This document shows positions 6,924-17,424 of a DNA stretch of 64,000 nt, in pieces (position 1 is the stretch's first letter; the number at the start of each line of letters is the position of its first letter). The notes beneath the pieces are model-generated. The model saw nothing but the letters and a program-made list of their open reading frames with translations. It was not told the origin of the DNA and ran no database searches. The DNA comes from Clostridium sp. (GTDB lineage Bacteria > Bacillota > Clostridia > Lachnospirales > Lachnospiraceae): contig JAMPFU010000010.1 of the NCBI GenBank assembly GCA_023664385.1, positions 26,479 to 90,478 of the forward strand. Direction: 5' to 3'. Position numbers and translations under genes: made by a program.

Positions 6924-7664
6924 ATGAGTAAGTTAAATGCTGTAATACTTGCAGCAGGTAAGGGAACAAGAATGAACTCGGATTTGCCGAAGGTGATACA
7001 CAAATGTAATGGACAGCCAATGGTACATTATGTAATTAAGGCTGTTAAGGATGCGGGGGCACTTGACGTTTGCGTTGTTGTAGGCTACAAGGCGAAGGAG
7101 GTAAAGGATGCCATATATGACATCGTTGATTATGTGGAGCAGACCGAGCAGCTTGGAACGGGACATGCCGTAAAATGTGCAAAGGATTTTATTGGCACGG
7201 AGGGAGACACTATCGTCTTGTGCGGCGACACTCCGCTTATTACGGGCGAGACATTGTCGGAGCTTCTTGAGGAGCATAGGCGGCGGGCAAACGGAGTTAC
7301 GGTGCTTTCAGCGAGGGTTGACGACCCGACAGGCTATGGAAGAATTGTAAGGGATGAAAATGGTGTGTTTCAGGAGATTGTTGAGCAAAAAGACGCTGAC
7401 GATGCGCAGCGAAGCATCAATGAGATAAATTCAGGCATGTACATTTATAATTCAGAGGCGCTTGCAGCAAGCCTTGCGCTTTTAAGCAATGAAAATTCCC
7501 AAGGGGAATACTATCTGACGGACACAATCGCCCTGATTAAAAAAATTGGGCTTAAGGTTTCAGCCAAGGTGATTGATGAAGATAGAATAGATGAGATAAA
7601 GGGCGTCAATACAAATGAGCAGCTAAAAAAGGCTGAGGAAATAATGAAAAAAAGAGGGTTTTAA
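6924..7664 (+). CDS. GlmU-like UDP-N-acetylglucosamine pyrophosphorylase domain protein (no acetyltransferase half)
   Basis: Nucleotidyltransferase corresponding to the N-terminal uridylyltransferase half of GlmU, which makes UDP-GlcNAc from GlcNAc-1-P and UTP for the cell wall. The signature VILAAGKGTRM is at residues 7-17 with K24 of LPKV, then QLGTGHAV, CGDTPLI, NEINSGMYIY and GVNTNEQL. The protein stops at ~246 residues where bifunctional GlmU (~455) would continue into the left-handed beta-helix acetyltransferase. No frameshifted remnant is visible: pth begins 6 nt later. Three ATGs occur (6912, 6918, 6924); 6924 has GAGG at proper distance. The glmU-pth-mfd order is typical of Firmicutes. 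Confidence 0.88.
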   Translation: MSKLNAVILAAGKGTRMNSDLPKVIHKCNGQPMVHYVIKAVKDAGALDVCVVVGYKAKEVKDAIYDIVDYVEQTEQLGTGHAVKCAKDFIGTEGDTIVLCGDTPLITGETLSELLEEHRRRANGVTVLSARVDDPTGYGRIVRDENGVFQEIVEQKDADDAQRSINEINSGMYIYNSEALAASLALLSNENSQGEYYLTDTIALIKKIGLKVSAKVIDEDRIDEIKGVNTNEQLKKAEEIMKKRGF

Positions 7665-7669
7665 TTTCC

Positions 7670-8227
7670 ATGAAGATAATAGTTGGTCTTGGCAATCCTA
7701 CGAGAGAGTATGAGGGCACAAGGCATAATGTTGGATTTTCAGTTATATATGCACTTTCAGATGCGTATGATATTAGTGTGGACACAAAAAAACACAAGGC
7801 TTTGATTGGAAAGGGCATGATTGGCGGCGAGAAGGTTATTCTTGCCATGCCTATGACTTATATGAATTTAAGCGGTGAGAGCGTAAGGGAGCTTAAGGAT
7901 TACTATAAATGTGACAATGAGGATATTATTGTAATATATGATGATATAAGTCTTTCGGTTGGTCGACTGCGGCTTCGGAAAAAGGGAAGCGCAGGCGGCC
8001 ACAATGGCATAAAAAGCATTATAAGCCATTTGGGAACGGAGGAGTTCCCACGAATTAAGATTGGAATAGGCGAAAAGCCTAAGCATATGGATTTGGCTGA
8101 TTACGTGCTTGGCAGATTTTCCAGGGAGGAGCAGCCGATAATAAGGGAAAGCGCTGCACTGGCGGCTAAGGCTGTTTCCTGCATTTTAACTGACGGCATG
8201 GATGCAGCCATGAATAAATTTAATTAA
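7670..8227 (+). CDS. pth: Peptidyl-tRNA hydrolase
   Basis: Cytoplasmic enzyme that cleaves the ester bond of peptidyl-tRNA released from stalled ribosomes. 185 residues, normal for bacterial Pth. GLGNPTREYEGTRHNVGF is at residues 6-23 with catalytic H19 and N9. YDDISLSVGRLRLRKKGS supplies the Asp of the catalytic pair, and GGHNGIKS the RNA-contacting Asn. It is 5 nt after the GlmU-like gene and 27 nt before mfd, so one operon. Confidence 0.97.
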   Translation: MKIIVGLGNPTREYEGTRHNVGFSVIYALSDAYDISVDTKKHKALIGKGMIGGEKVILAMPMTYMNLSGESVRELKDYYKCDNEDIIVIYDDISLSVGRLRLRKKGSAGGHNGIKSIISHLGTEEFPRIKIGIGEKPKHMDLADYVLGRFSREEQPIIRESAALAAKAVSCILTDGMDAAMNKFN

Positions 8228-8254
8228 ATAATAAGTAGACGGAGGTTCTTTATT

Positions 8255-11200
8255 ATGCAGGCAATGATTGCGGCATTTGAGGAAAATCCAAGCTTTGTAA
8301 AGCTTAAGGAATGTATGGATAAAGGCTTGCTTCCGGTTCATGTGTGGGGACTTGACCATACCGTTCATCCTCTTTTGATGGAGACGGTAGGAGGGACAGG
8401 TCCTATTCGTCTTGTTGTTGTTCCTGACGAAAAAACGGCAAGGGACATGGTGAAGGAATACAGCTTTTACGACAAAAATGTTTTCTATTATACGGCGAAG
8501 GATTTGTTGTTTTATTATGCGGACATACATAATAACACCACAGTGAAAAACCGCATTAACATTTTTAAGAGGCTTGCCTTACAGGAGCCCTCAACGATTA
8601 TTACTACCATTGAGGGACTTATGGATAAGCTTCCTCCTCTTGAGGAGTTTTCAAATCATAAGCTTTTGCTTAGTAAGGGAGGAACACTTGATACAAGGAA
8701 GCTTTCCGGCACGCTTACGACGCTTGGATATGAAAAGGTAACGATGGTGGAATTACCAGGGCAGTTTTCAGTTCGGGGAGGTATTTTTGACATATACCCG
8801 CTCACTGAGGAGTGTCCTTATCGTATTGAGCTTTGGGGAGATGATATTGAGTCTATAAGAAGCTTTGACGTGGAGAGTCAGCGCTCCGTGGAGGAGCTTC
8901 ATGATATATGTATTTATCCATCAAGCGAGATGATACTTACGGATGAGCGGATAAATAAAGGACTGAAACAAATTACGGCTGAATTTAAAAAGCAGTCGGA
9001 GAAGCTTAAGGCAGAATTTCGGACGGAGCAGTATGCACGGCTCACAAAAATGGTTGAGAATATAAAGGAGGAGCTGAAGGAGTTTAATTCGACGATGGGG
9101 CTGGACAGCATGGTTGAATATTTTTATGAGGAAACCGTTTCCTTTCTCGATTATTTTAGTGATGATACGCTTATTTATGTGGTTTCGCCTGAGCGTGTTG
9201 CAAGACAGGCAGGGCTTTATACAAATGAATTTGCAGCCTCCATGGAGGGCCGGCTTTTAGGCGGATATGTGCTGCCGACACAGGCAGATGTAATATATGA
9301 CGGAAAAACCATTGTGGCAAGGCTTGCTTCAAGAAGACTTGTGCTGCTGTCAGATTTGTATGCGAAACAGCCTCTGTGGAATGAGAGAAGCTCCGTGGGC
9401 TTTTCAAGCAAGAGCTTAGTTAATTATAACAACAGCTTTGAGGCTCTTATGAAGGATTTGCAGAGCTTTAAAAAGAAGAATTACAGGGCTGTCATCCTTT
9501 CGCCATCGGCGACAAGGGCGAAAAGGATTGCTTCAAATTTAAGGGATAACGACATATCCGCACATTTTTCTGAAAAAGGCGAGAAGGAATTACAAAAAGG
9601 CGAGATAATCGTAGCTGTAGGACGTATGGAGACAGGCTTTGAAATTCCTGACAGCAGGCTTATCGTAATAAGCGAGGGCGATATATTTACGGCAAAAGAG
9701 ATTAAGAAGCGTGGGAAGACGCCGAAATATGCAGGTGATAAAATAAACAGCTTCGCAGATCTTTCCGTAGGTGATTTTGTCGTGCACGAAAATCATGGAG
9801 TAGGCATATACAGAGGAATTGAAAAGGTAAAGACGGAGGGCAGGCTCCGTGATTATATATGTGTGGAATATGCAAAGGGCAGCAAGCTTTTTGTGCCAAT
9901 TGAGCAGCTAAGCCTTATCGGAAAGCTGTCAGGAAGGGATGGCGTAAGCCCGAAGCTGAACCGATTGGGCGGCTCTGAATGGAAAACCGTAAGACAGAGA
10001 GTGAAGGGGCATGTGGATGACATAGCAAGAGAGCTTTTGGATTTATATGCTGCACGCACTACCTTGAAGGGCTTTTGCTATTCAGAGGACACTGTTTGGC
10101 AGAAGGAATTTGAGGAGCTTTTCCCATATGAGGAAACAATTGACCAGCAGCGGGCAATTGAAGATACAAAGCATGATATGGAAAGCGATAAAATTATGGA
10201 CAGACTGATATGCGGTGATGTGGGCTTCGGAAAAACGGAGGTTGCCATAAGGGCTGCGTTTAAGGCAGTGTCAGATAACCGTCAGGTGGCGTATCTTGTT
10301 CCCACAACAATACTTGCAGAGCAGCATTTTGATACCTTTAAGGAACGCATGAAGGATTTTCCTGTTAATATACGGATGCTTTCAAGATTTTGTACGCCTA
10401 AGGAGATAAAGGAAACGCTGGCAGACATGAAAAGTGGAAAAGCTGACATTATTATAGGCACTCACAGGCTTTTGTCAAAGGATGTGGAATTTAAAAGCCT
10501 CGGTCTGCTCATAATAGATGAGGAACAGCGGTTTGGCGTAAAGCACAAGGAAAAAATAAAGCAGATGAAAAAGAATATTGATGTGCTTACGCTTACGGCA
10601 ACGCCTATTCCGAGAACGCTTCACATGAGCCTTGTGGGACTTCGCGATATAAGTCTTTTGGAGGAGCCTCCGATAGACAGAATGCCGATACAGACATACA
10701 TTATGGAATATGATTTGGAATTTGTTAAGGAGGCAATCAATAGGGAGCTTAACAGGGAAGGACAGGTTTATTATGTGTACAACAGGGTAAATACAATTGA
10801 GGACATAACTGCAAGTCTAAAGTCCGTTCTCCCTGACGCAAAAATAGAATTTGCCCATGGCAAGATGAACGAGCGGGAGCTAGAGGACGTTATGCGGCGA
10901 TTTATCAAAAAGGAAATAGACGTGCTTGTGTCCACAACCATTATTGAAACAGGACTTGACATACCAAATGTAAACACAATCATAATACATGATGCCGACA
11001 AATTCGGATTATCTCAGCTTTATCAGCTTAGGGGGCGTGTGGGACGTTCCAACAGAAGTGCCTATGCCTTTTTGATGTACAAGCGGGATAAAATGATAAA
11101 GGAGGTTGCAGAAAAAAGGCTCAAGGCAATCAGGGAATATACAGAGCTTGGCTCAGGCTACAAAATTTCCATGAAGGACTTGGAAATACGTGGAGCGGGA

Positions 11201-11770
11201 AATCTGCTTGGACAGGAGCAGTCAGGCAACATTGAGGCTGTGGGGTATGACCTTTACTGTAAAATGCTGAATGATGCTATAAAAAGGCTGTCGGGAGAGG
11301 AGCCTGAGGAGGAATTTGAAACAGCAATTGAGCTTCCTGTGGACGCATATATACCGGACGTATATGTTAAAAATGAATATGTTAAGCTTGACCTTTACAG
11401 ACGAATTTCACGCTGTGACGGACGTGAGGATAATGAGGCTGTCATAGAGGAGGTAAAGGATAGGTTTGGAGAGCCTCCGAAGGAGCTGCTTCGCCTGCTG
11501 GAAATTGCATATTTGAAATCCATGGCAAAGCAGGCATATATTACGGATGTAAAATATATTCAAAGTGAGCTGAAATTTTTTATGCTGCCAACTGCGCCTG
11601 TGAAAACGGAACGCATAGATACGCTTCTGAAGCGTTATAAGGGAAGTCTTAAGCTTATTACAGGAAAACAGCAGGGCTTTGCATTGAAATCACAGATGCT
11701 GATACAGGATGAAATGATAGAGCTTGCGGAAAAAACAATAAATGATATAATGTTTTTGATAGAAGCTTAA
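8255..11770 (+). CDS. mfd: Transcription-repair coupling factor Mfd
   Basis: ATP-dependent DNA translocase that pushes stalled RNA polymerase off lesions and recruits UvrA. At 1171 residues it is full length. The N-terminal UvrB-like module is followed by the CarD-like RNA-polymerase interaction domain ([21 protein letters not shown], near residue 505), Walker [17 protein letters not shown] (near 653), the DEEQ box [16 protein letters not shown] (near 755), [33 protein letters not shown], and the C-terminal TRCF domain. GGAGG precedes the ATG. Confidence 0.98.
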   Translation: MQAMIAAFEENPSFVKLKECMDKGLLPVHVWGLDHTVHPLLMETVGGTGPIRLVVVPDEKTARDMVKEYSFYDKNVFYYTAKDLLFYYADIHNNTTVKNRINIFKRLALQEPSTIITTIEGLMDKLPPLEEFSNHKLLLSKGGTLDTRKLSGTLTTLGYEKVTMVELPGQFSVRGGIFDIYPLTEECPYRIELWGDDIESIRSFDVESQRSVEELHDICIYPSSEMILTDERINKGLKQITAEFKKQSEKLKAEFRTEQYARLTKMVENIKEELKEFNSTMGLDSMVEYFYEETVSFLDYFSDDTLIYVVSPERVARQAGLYTNEFAASMEGRLLGGYVLPTQADVIYDGKTIVARLASRRLVLLSDLYAKQPLWNERSSVGFSSKSLVNYNNSFEALMKDLQSFKKKNYRAVILSPSATRAKRIASNLRDNDISAHFSEKGEKELQKGEIIVAVGRMETGFEIPDSRLIVISEGDIFTAKEIKKRGKTPKYAGDKINSFADLSVGDFVVHENHGVGIYRGIEKVKTEGRLRDYICVEYAKGSKLFVPIEQLSLIGKLSGRDGVSPKLNRLGGSEWKTVRQRVKGHVDDIARELLDLYAARTTLKGFCYSEDTVWQKEFEELFPYEETIDQQRAIEDTKHDMESDKIMDRLICGDVGFGKTEVAIRAAFKAVSDNRQVAYLVPTTILAEQHFDTFKERMKDFPVNIRMLSRFCTPKEIKETLADMKSGKADIIIGTHRLLSKDVEFKSLGLLIIDEEQRFGVKHKEKIKQMKKNIDVLTLTATPIPRTLHMSLVGLRDISLLEEPPIDRMPIQTYIMEYDLEFVKEAINRELNREGQVYYVYNRVNTIEDITASLKSVLPDAKIEFAHGKMNERELEDVMRRFIKKEIDVLVSTTIIETGLDIPNVNTIIIHDADKFGLSQLYQLRGRVGRSNRSAYAFLMYKRDKMIKEVAEKRLKAIREYTELGSGYKISMKDLEIRGAGNLLGQEQSGNIEAVGYDLYCKMLNDAIKRLSGEEPEEEFETAIELPVDAYIPDVYVKNEYVKLDLYRRISRCDGREDNEAVIEEVKDRFGEPPKELLRLLEIAYLKSMAKQAYITDVKYIQSELKFFMLPTAPVKTERIDTLLKRYKGSLKLITGKQQGFALKSQMLIQDEMIELAEKTINDIMFLIEA

Positions 11771-11836
11771 AGGCGTTTAAAGAACATTGATATACTGCGT
11801 TCACTGATATATTGATGCGCAGGCTGGGAGAATGAA

Positions 11837-12895
11837 ATGCAAAAAATAAGAGAAAAAAGAATTTATAAGTATATAGCGGCGGTAATGATTATGCTTCTGT
11901 GTGTCCTTTTGGCAGGCTGTGGAGAGACTGCCGAGACAGAACAAAAGGATGATACGGTTGTATTTACATTTGGAGGCACAGATGTTTCTGTGGGTGAAAC
12001 CTATATCTATTATACAACGGTAAAGGAAAAATATGAGCTGCTTTACGGCGAGGAGGTATGGCAGACGAAGGCGGCAAGTGGAAGTGATGCTGAGGCTTCT
12101 GCGGCAGAGCTTATCCGTGAGGATGTCATAAATGAAATTGTGCGTGTAAAAACATTGGTCAGGCAGGCGGAAACCTATAATATTAAGCTTACTGATATTG
12201 AGGAGGAAGAAATTGCGGCGGAAGCAGAGGTATTTTTCAAGGGTCTTACAGATGCAGATACAAGGAGGATGAGCATTGATTTGGGAACGGTTACGCTTGT
12301 CATGAAGGAAAACAGACTGGCAAAGGAGGTTGAGGCGGCGTTGCTTGCTGAGGACCCTGTGGAGGTGTCGGACGAGCAGGCAAGAATGACAAGATTTTAC
12401 GATATGTATTTCAACTGCTTTATAGAGGACGCAAATGGAAATATTATACCATTTTCTGAGGAGCAAAGGCATACCCAGTATGAGCGTGCCGTTGAGGCAT
12501 GTGGGGAGCTTTCTACGGTTTCCGTTGACAACGACAATAAACGGGAGCCGAGCATTGAAGATATCGCTGCCCTGTACAGCCTTGATAAGGCAAAGGAATA
12601 TACAATGTCGCCTGAAGAAATAAAGGACGTATACGGTGAGGAGGTACACGATGTCCTTTATGCAATGTCAAATGGGGAGCACAGCACGGTTATTGAGACC
12701 GAATATGGATACCATGTCTTTAAAATGATTGCCCTTACGGATAAGAAGGCGACACAGGCAAAGAAGGCTGTCATGACGGAGGATGCCATAGATGAGTGCC
12801 TGAAATCAAAATTGACAGAGTGGAGAAATGAAATAGATGAGAGCTTTTCATATCCCGACTCTGTCAATATGGATGCCTATGGAAAAATTAATTAA
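11837..12895 (+). CDS. PrsA/SurA-like peptidyl-prolyl isomerase lipoprotein
   Basis: Probable extracytoplasmic foldase of 352 residues. The signal peptide has a lipobox (VLLAGC, Cys28). A long helical SurA-N-like region (residues ~50-190) precedes a parvulin-type segment ending in SNGEHSTVIETEYGYHVFKMIAL, the conserved end of a rotamase domain, though the central part of that domain is short and diverged. It follows mfd by 66 nt, a placement seen for PrsA-like genes in Clostridia, and converges on dut with only 3 bp between. Confidence 0.8.
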   Translation: MQKIREKRIYKYIAAVMIMLLCVLLAGCGETAETEQKDDTVVFTFGGTDVSVGETYIYYTTVKEKYELLYGEEVWQTKAASGSDAEASAAELIREDVINEIVRVKTLVRQAETYNIKLTDIEEEEIAAEAEVFFKGLTDADTRRMSIDLGTVTLVMKENRLAKEVEAALLAEDPVEVSDEQARMTRFYDMYFNCFIEDANGNIIPFSEEQRHTQYERAVEACGELSTVSVDNDNKREPSIEDIAALYSLDKAKEYTMSPEEIKDVYGEEVHDVLYAMSNGEHSTVIETEYGYHVFKMIALTDKKATQAKKAVMTEDAIDECLKSKLTEWRNEIDESFSYPDSVNMDAYGKIN

Positions 12896-12898
12896 TGC

Positions 12899-13348
12899 TT
12901 ATTTGTTTCCTGTAGAGCCAAAACCGTTTGCACCTCTCGTTGTTTCTTCCAATGCTTCAACGGTGTGAAAGGCGGCTGCGATATAAGGGGTTATCACGAG
13001 CTGCGCAATTCGTTCCTTTGGTTCGATGACCGCAGCTTCCTTTGAATGATTATGAAGCGCTACCATAATTTCACCCCTGTAGTCTGCATCAATTACACCA
13101 ACCTTGTTTGCGGGAGCAAGTCCTTTTTTGGAGGCAAGCCCGCTTCGTGCATAGATAAGCCCTGCATATCCTACAGGGATTTCCATTGCAAGTCCTGTAG
13201 GCACAAGATACGTAGCGCCTGCCTCAATTGTAAGGGGAGCGTCAATGCATGCGTAAAGGTCTGCACCTGCCGCAAGCTCTGAGCCATAGGTAGGGATTGT
13301 TGCATTGTCATTCAGTTTTTTTACATTTACATTCATCGTCTGTATCAT
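12899..13348 (-). CDS. dut: dUTP diphosphatase
   Basis: Trimeric dUTPase hydrolysing dUTP to dUMP and PPi, which keeps uracil out of DNA and feeds thymidylate synthesis. All five motifs are present: AAGADLYA, ARSGLASKKGL, GVIDADYRGEI, KERIAQLVI and RGANGFGSTG at the C-terminus. An upstream in-frame ATG (13372) lies inside nrdG. The ATG at 13348 overlaps the nrdG stop by 4 nt (ATGA) and has AGGAAGGAAA in front, giving 149 residues. Third gene of the nrdD-nrdG-dut operon. Confidence 0.95.
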   Translation of the reverse strand: MIQTMNVNVKKLNDNATIPTYGSELAAGADLYACIDAPLTIEAGATYLVPTGLAMEIPVGYAGLIYARSGLASKKGLAPANKVGVIDADYRGEIMVALHNHSKEAAVIEPKERIAQLVITPYIAAAFHTVEALEETTRGANGFGSTGNK

Positions 13349-13881
13349 TTTATATTTCCTTCCTGATTCCAAAGTACGGTTTTTCCTTCGGCAAGTGATT
13401 TTTTTACATCGATGATTCGCTGGTTTGAGGAGCCTCTGAAGCGAAGGGATAAATCCTTTAAATCCTCCTCAAATTTTCCGTCAACAAGAATGTCAATATA
13501 GGAGATAAGCTCTCTTGTTTCAGGCCATATCACCATCATTTTTTCCTGTATATCTCGCTCAAAATCAAAGCCCGTATAGCACCACACATTTTTGTCGGGA
13601 TAGACCTTGGCAAAACGTCTTAAAAGGGGAAGCAGTCCCTGCTGGTTGCCGTATTCAAGCGGTTCGCCGCCTAATAGGGAAAGTCCCTGTATATAATCAG
13701 GCTTAAGGCTTTCAAGTATTCTGTCTGCATCAGCTTTTGTAAATACCTTTCCGTAATTGAAATCCCATGCAATCTCATTGAAGCATCCCTTACAGCGGTG
13801 GTTGCAGCCTGACACGAAAAGGGAAACCCGGACTCCCGTGCCGTTGGCAACATCAAATTCCTTAATATCAGCGTAATTCAT
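13345..13881 (-). CDS. nrdG: Anaerobic ribonucleoside-triphosphate reductase activating protein
   Basis: Radical SAM activase that installs the glycyl radical on NrdD. 178 residues; the [4Fe-4S] motif GCNHRCKGCF supplies C26, C30 and C33 (C-x3-C-x2-C), preceded by NGTGVRVSLFVS and followed by SLLGGEPL, which is typical of SAM binding in this family. It lies 18 nt after nrdD and is coupled to dut by an ATGA overlap. Works only in the absence of oxygen. Confidence 0.96.
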   Translation of the reverse strand: MNYADIKEFDVANGTGVRVSLFVSGCNHRCKGCFNEIAWDFNYGKVFTKADADRILESLKPDYIQGLSLLGGEPLEYGNQQGLLPLLRRFAKVYPDKNVWCYTGFDFERDIQEKMMVIWPETRELISYIDILVDGKFEEDLKDLSLRFRGSSNQRIIDVKKSLAEGKTVLWNQEGNIK

Positions 13882-13899
13882 TTTGTGTTCCTTTCGATT

Positions 13900-16026
13900 T
13901 TACAAATGAAGCACTCTTGACTTAATTTCCTTCGTTTTGCCTACATTCCAAAAGTTTTCTCCAAGGTAGCCACAGGTACGTCTTGTCACGTTCATTTTTG
14001 AGTGGTCTTTGTTTCCGCACTGTGGACATTCCCATTCATTGTCGTCATTGATTATGATTTCTCCGTCATAATCGCATACATGGCAGTAATCTGACTTTGT
14101 GTTAAACTCAGCATACTGGATGTTGTCGTAAATAAATCGTACAACCTCCTCAAGCGCCTCAAGATTATGCCGCATGTTTGGTATCTCCACGTAGGAAATT
14201 GCGCCTCCTGAGGATATTGTCTGGAATTGGCTCTCAAACCTGAACTTGCTGAAGGCATCTATTTTTTCACGCACGTCAACATGGTAGGAATTTGTATAGT
14301 AGCCCTTGTCGGTAACGTCAGGGATTGTTCCAAAACGCTCCTGGTCGATTCTTGCAAATCGGTAGCATAATGACTCTGCAGGAGTTCCGTATAATGCGAA
14401 GCTTAAGCCTGTTTCCGCCTTCCATGTATCACATGCCTTGCGGAGCTTTTTCATAACCTTCAGTGCAAATGCTTCGCCCTCAGGCGTTGTATGGCTTACG
14501 CCCTTCATGAGCTTTGTTACTTCATATAAGCCGATATAACCAAGGGAAATGGTTGAGTAGCCGTTTGTTAAAAGCTTGTCAATTTTTTCACCTTTTTTCA
14601 GTCTTGTAATGGCGCCGTACTGCCAGTGAACAGGGCTTACATCTGAGGTGATTCCCAAAAGCGCACGGTGACGGCACATTAATGCCTCATAGCAAAGCAT
14701 AAGCCGCTCATCAAGGAGCTTCCAGAATTTATCCTCATCGCCCTTTGCAATAATGCCGATTTGAGGAAGGTTAAGGCTTACAACACCCTGATTGAAGCGT
14801 CCCTCCCATTTGTAATTTCCATCCTCGTCCTTCCAAGGCGAGAGGAAAGAACGGCAGCCCATACAGGAGAATACATTTCCCTCATAGTTTTCCCGCATTT
14901 TTTTAGCTGAAATATAATCAGGGTAAAGTCTCTTTGCAGAGCATCTGACTGCAAGCTTTGTTATATAATCATATTTTCCGCCCTTTAAGCAGTTATGCTC
15001 GTCAAGTACATAGATAAGCTTAGGAAATGCAGGAGTGACATAAACGCCCTTTTCATTTTTTATTCCCTCAAGCCGCTGTCTTAATATTTCCTCTATGATA
15101 ATTGCATTTTCCTCTACATATTCATCCTTAGGGTCAAGGTTCAGGAAAAGCGTTACAAACGGTGACTGTCCATTTGTTGTCATCAAGGTATTGATTTGAT
15201 ATTGAATTGTCTGTACGCCTGAACGAAGCTCATCGTTTAATCTGTCACGCGCCATTTTTTCAAGAATTTCATCATCAATGCTGTTGCCGTAATCCTCAAC
15301 AAGCTTACTTTTATATTTGTTGTAGCTCTTGCGGAGATATTTACCCAAATGTCTGATATCAACCGACTGGCCACCGTACTGGCTGCTTGCAACAGAGGAT
15401 ATGATCTGTGTCATTACGGTACATGCAACCTGAAAGCTTTTCGGACTTTCGATAAGCTTTCCGTTCATTACTGTGCCGTTATCAAGCATGTCACCTATGT
15501 TGATAAGGCAGCAATTGAATATTGGCTGAAGAAAGTAATCTGCATCGTGGAAATGGATTGCCCCCTCGTCGTGTGCCTTTGATATTTTTTCAGGAAGAAG
15601 AACCCTTCTTGTAAGATCCTTTGAAACCTCGCCTGCAATTAAATCTCTCTGTGTGGAGGCAACGGTTGCATTTTTATTTGAATTTTCCTCCATAACATCT
15701 TTATTTCTGTTCTGAATAAGACTTAAAATCGAATCATCCGTTGTGTTTGCCTTTCTGACAAGCTCACGTGTGTAACGATATATAATGTAAGTCTTGGCAA
15801 GAACAAATTTCTTATCATCCATAAGATTTTGCTCGATTATATCCTGAATGTCCTCAACAAGCATTCGTGAACGGTTTTTTGCCTCAATCCCCTCAACGAT
15901 TTCTTCTATTTTGTCATCTGTAACCTTTTCGCAAGGCTCTACCTCAGCGTTTGCCTTTTGAATGGCAGTAACAATTTTTGTTCGGTCATAGGTGACTGTA
16001 TGACCGTCCCTTTTGATTACTTTCAT
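13900..16026 (-). CDS. nrdD: Anaerobic ribonucleoside-triphosphate reductase (class III)
   Basis: Glycyl-radical enzyme reducing NTPs to dNTPs. 708 residues: N-terminal ATP-cone (KVIKRDGHTVTYDRTKIV) for allosteric control, the catalytic barrel, a zinc ribbon near the end (CHVC ... CPQC), and the glycyl-radical loop RRTCGYLGENFW with G686. First gene of the nrdD-nrdG-dut operon. Its promoter region carries two NrdR-like boxes, one overlapping the -35. Confidence 0.97.
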   Translation of the reverse strand: MKVIKRDGHTVTYDRTKIVTAIQKANAEVEPCEKVTDDKIEEIVEGIEAKNRSRMLVEDIQDIIEQNLMDDKKFVLAKTYIIYRYTRELVRKANTTDDSILSLIQNRNKDVMEENSNKNATVASTQRDLIAGEVSKDLTRRVLLPEKISKAHDEGAIHFHDADYFLQPIFNCCLINIGDMLDNGTVMNGKLIESPKSFQVACTVMTQIISSVASSQYGGQSVDIRHLGKYLRKSYNKYKSKLVEDYGNSIDDEILEKMARDRLNDELRSGVQTIQYQINTLMTTNGQSPFVTLFLNLDPKDEYVEENAIIIEEILRQRLEGIKNEKGVYVTPAFPKLIYVLDEHNCLKGGKYDYITKLAVRCSAKRLYPDYISAKKMRENYEGNVFSCMGCRSFLSPWKDEDGNYKWEGRFNQGVVSLNLPQIGIIAKGDEDKFWKLLDERLMLCYEALMCRHRALLGITSDVSPVHWQYGAITRLKKGEKIDKLLTNGYSTISLGYIGLYEVTKLMKGVSHTTPEGEAFALKVMKKLRKACDTWKAETGLSFALYGTPAESLCYRFARIDQERFGTIPDVTDKGYYTNSYHVDVREKIDAFSKFRFESQFQTISSGGAISYVEIPNMRHNLEALEEVVRFIYDNIQYAEFNTKSDYCHVCDYDGEIIINDDNEWECPQCGNKDHSKMNVTRRTCGYLGENFWNVGKTKEIKSRVLHL

Positions 16027-16089
16027 AGTACATCTCCTAACATAAATATTGGTAATGGTTTATTCTGTTTTTTATCCCCATGGATTGTT

Positions 16090-16118
16090 ATTATAACACC
16101 TTAAATATAATATGTCTA
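16090..16118 (-). promoter_or_regulatory. Promoter of the nrdD-nrdG-dut operon
   Basis: On the minus strand TAGACA (16118-16113) and TATAAT (16095-16090), 17 bp apart, about 65 bp before the nrdD start. The -35 overlaps the proximal NrdR-like box. Confidence 0.65.
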
Positions 16119-16161
16119 CTAAATATTGTGTTGTTTTTAAAAAAATTACAAGATGTAGTGT
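16116..16161. promoter_or_regulatory. Pair of NrdR-like boxes upstream of nrdD
   Basis: Two 16-bp elements, CTACTAAATATTGTGT (16116-16131) and TTACAAGATGTAGTGT (16146-16161), match the NrdR consensus acaCwAtATaTwGtgt at 13 and 12 positions. They are 30 bp apart start to start, about three helical turns as in known NrdR operators. The regulator gene nrdR is not in this window. Confidence 0.6.
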
Positions 16162-16297
16162 TTTAGCCGAAAATCACAAAACAACTTAAAAAACCCTTAA
16201 AAATAAAGGGTTCACAAAAAATACACTTTATTTTTTAGTGAAAGTGTGATATAAAAGTTTAGTAATATATAGTATAACATATGGAAGGAATATTATT

Positions 16298-17395
16298 ATG
16301 AATAAAAAGAAAAAGTATGCTGTCGGCATATTAGCGTTTTCAATGGGACTTACCCTGCTGTCAGGCTGCGGCAAGGATAAAGGCATGAAGCCTGAGGATA
16401 TGATAGATAAATATTCAGCTATGTGTACGTTAGGAGAGTATAAGGGTGTTGAATATAATGCAGTGGTAACGGAGGTTACCGACGATATGGTACAGGCACA
16501 GGTTGACAATCTGCTTTCCCAATATTCAGTTTCCGAGCCTCTTGCATCAGGTAAGGTTCAGAGTGGTGATGTTGTAAATGTAGATTTTGTCGGCTCCATG
16601 GACGGCGTAGAATTTGAGGGTGGCTCTACACAGGGACAGGGCACTGACGTAACACTTGGCATGGGAGGAATGATACCGGGCTTTGAGGAAGGCATTATCG
16701 GACATGAGGTTGGGGAAACCTTTGATATTGACGTAACCTTCCCTGAGGTGTATGAAAATAATCCTGACCTTGCAGGAAAGGACGCAGTGTTCAACATTAC
16801 AATCAATTCCTGTCAAAGGGTAACTTATCCGGAATATACGGATGAATTTGTTGCTTCCTATACGGATGCGGCTTCAAGGGAGGAATATGAGACAAATACA
16901 AGGAACAGCCTTGAGGAATATTATGCGAATTCAAATAAAAATGCAAACAGAACAGCAGTTATGACAGCAATTATTAACAACACTACAATTGTTGAGTACC
17001 CGGAGCAGGAGATGCAGCAGCTTGTAGACGATACTGTAAAAAATGTTGAGGATGAGGCGAAAACATACGGATATGATTTGGAGCTCTATGTAACGGCGGT
17101 TTACGGCATGGCTTCTGAGGAGGCTTTTGTAAATTATATTTCAGGTCTTGTTGAGGATTATCTCAAGGAGAAAATTGTTGTGTGTGCAATCGCAAAGGCT
17201 GAGAATCTTGAGATAACGGATGAGGATATTGAGGCGGCAGAGAAGATGGTTATGGAGGCATACAGCATCGAAGAGACAGAGGAGCTCTATGAGCAGTATA
17301 CAAAGGATGATATAACCTACTATGCAATTGCTGAAAAGGTATTTGATTTTGTAGTGGAAAATGGAACACCTGTTACAGATTCTGATGCACAATAA
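16298..17395 (+). CDS. Trigger-factor-like lipoprotein with FKBP-type PPIase domain
   Basis: Secreted relative of trigger factor, 365 residues. The lipobox LLSGC puts the lipidated Cys at residue 24. An FKBP-type domain spans about residues 85-165 (GDVVNVDFVGSMDGVEFEGG ... MGGMIPGFEEGIIGHEVGE ... VTFPEVY), followed by a long helical region like the trigger-factor C-terminal chaperone arms. There is no ribosome-binding N-terminal domain. It presumably folds exported proteins at the outer membrane face. GGAAGG precedes the ATG; it is divergent from nrdD. Confidence 0.88.
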   Translation: MNKKKKYAVGILAFSMGLTLLSGCGKDKGMKPEDMIDKYSAMCTLGEYKGVEYNAVVTEVTDDMVQAQVDNLLSQYSVSEPLASGKVQSGDVVNVDFVGSMDGVEFEGGSTQGQGTDVTLGMGGMIPGFEEGIIGHEVGETFDIDVTFPEVYENNPDLAGKDAVFNITINSCQRVTYPEYTDEFVASYTDAASREEYETNTRNSLEEYYANSNKNANRTAVMTAIINNTTIVEYPEQEMQQLVDDTVKNVEDEAKTYGYDLELYVTAVYGMASEEAFVNYISGLVEDYLKEKIVVCAIAKAENLEITDEDIEAAEKMVMEAYSIEETEELYEQYTKDDITYYAIAEKVFDFVVENGTPVTDSDAQ

Positions 17396-17424
17396 AGTGC
17401 CGCTAAAATTGTGGCAGCAGAAAG

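Noticed and set aside
11801..12649. 282-codon minus-strand open frame opposite the PrsA-like gene
   Set aside because: It lies wholly antisense to a well-supported lipoprotein foldase and its translation (Cys/His/Leu-rich, no domain) is typical of an antisense shadow.
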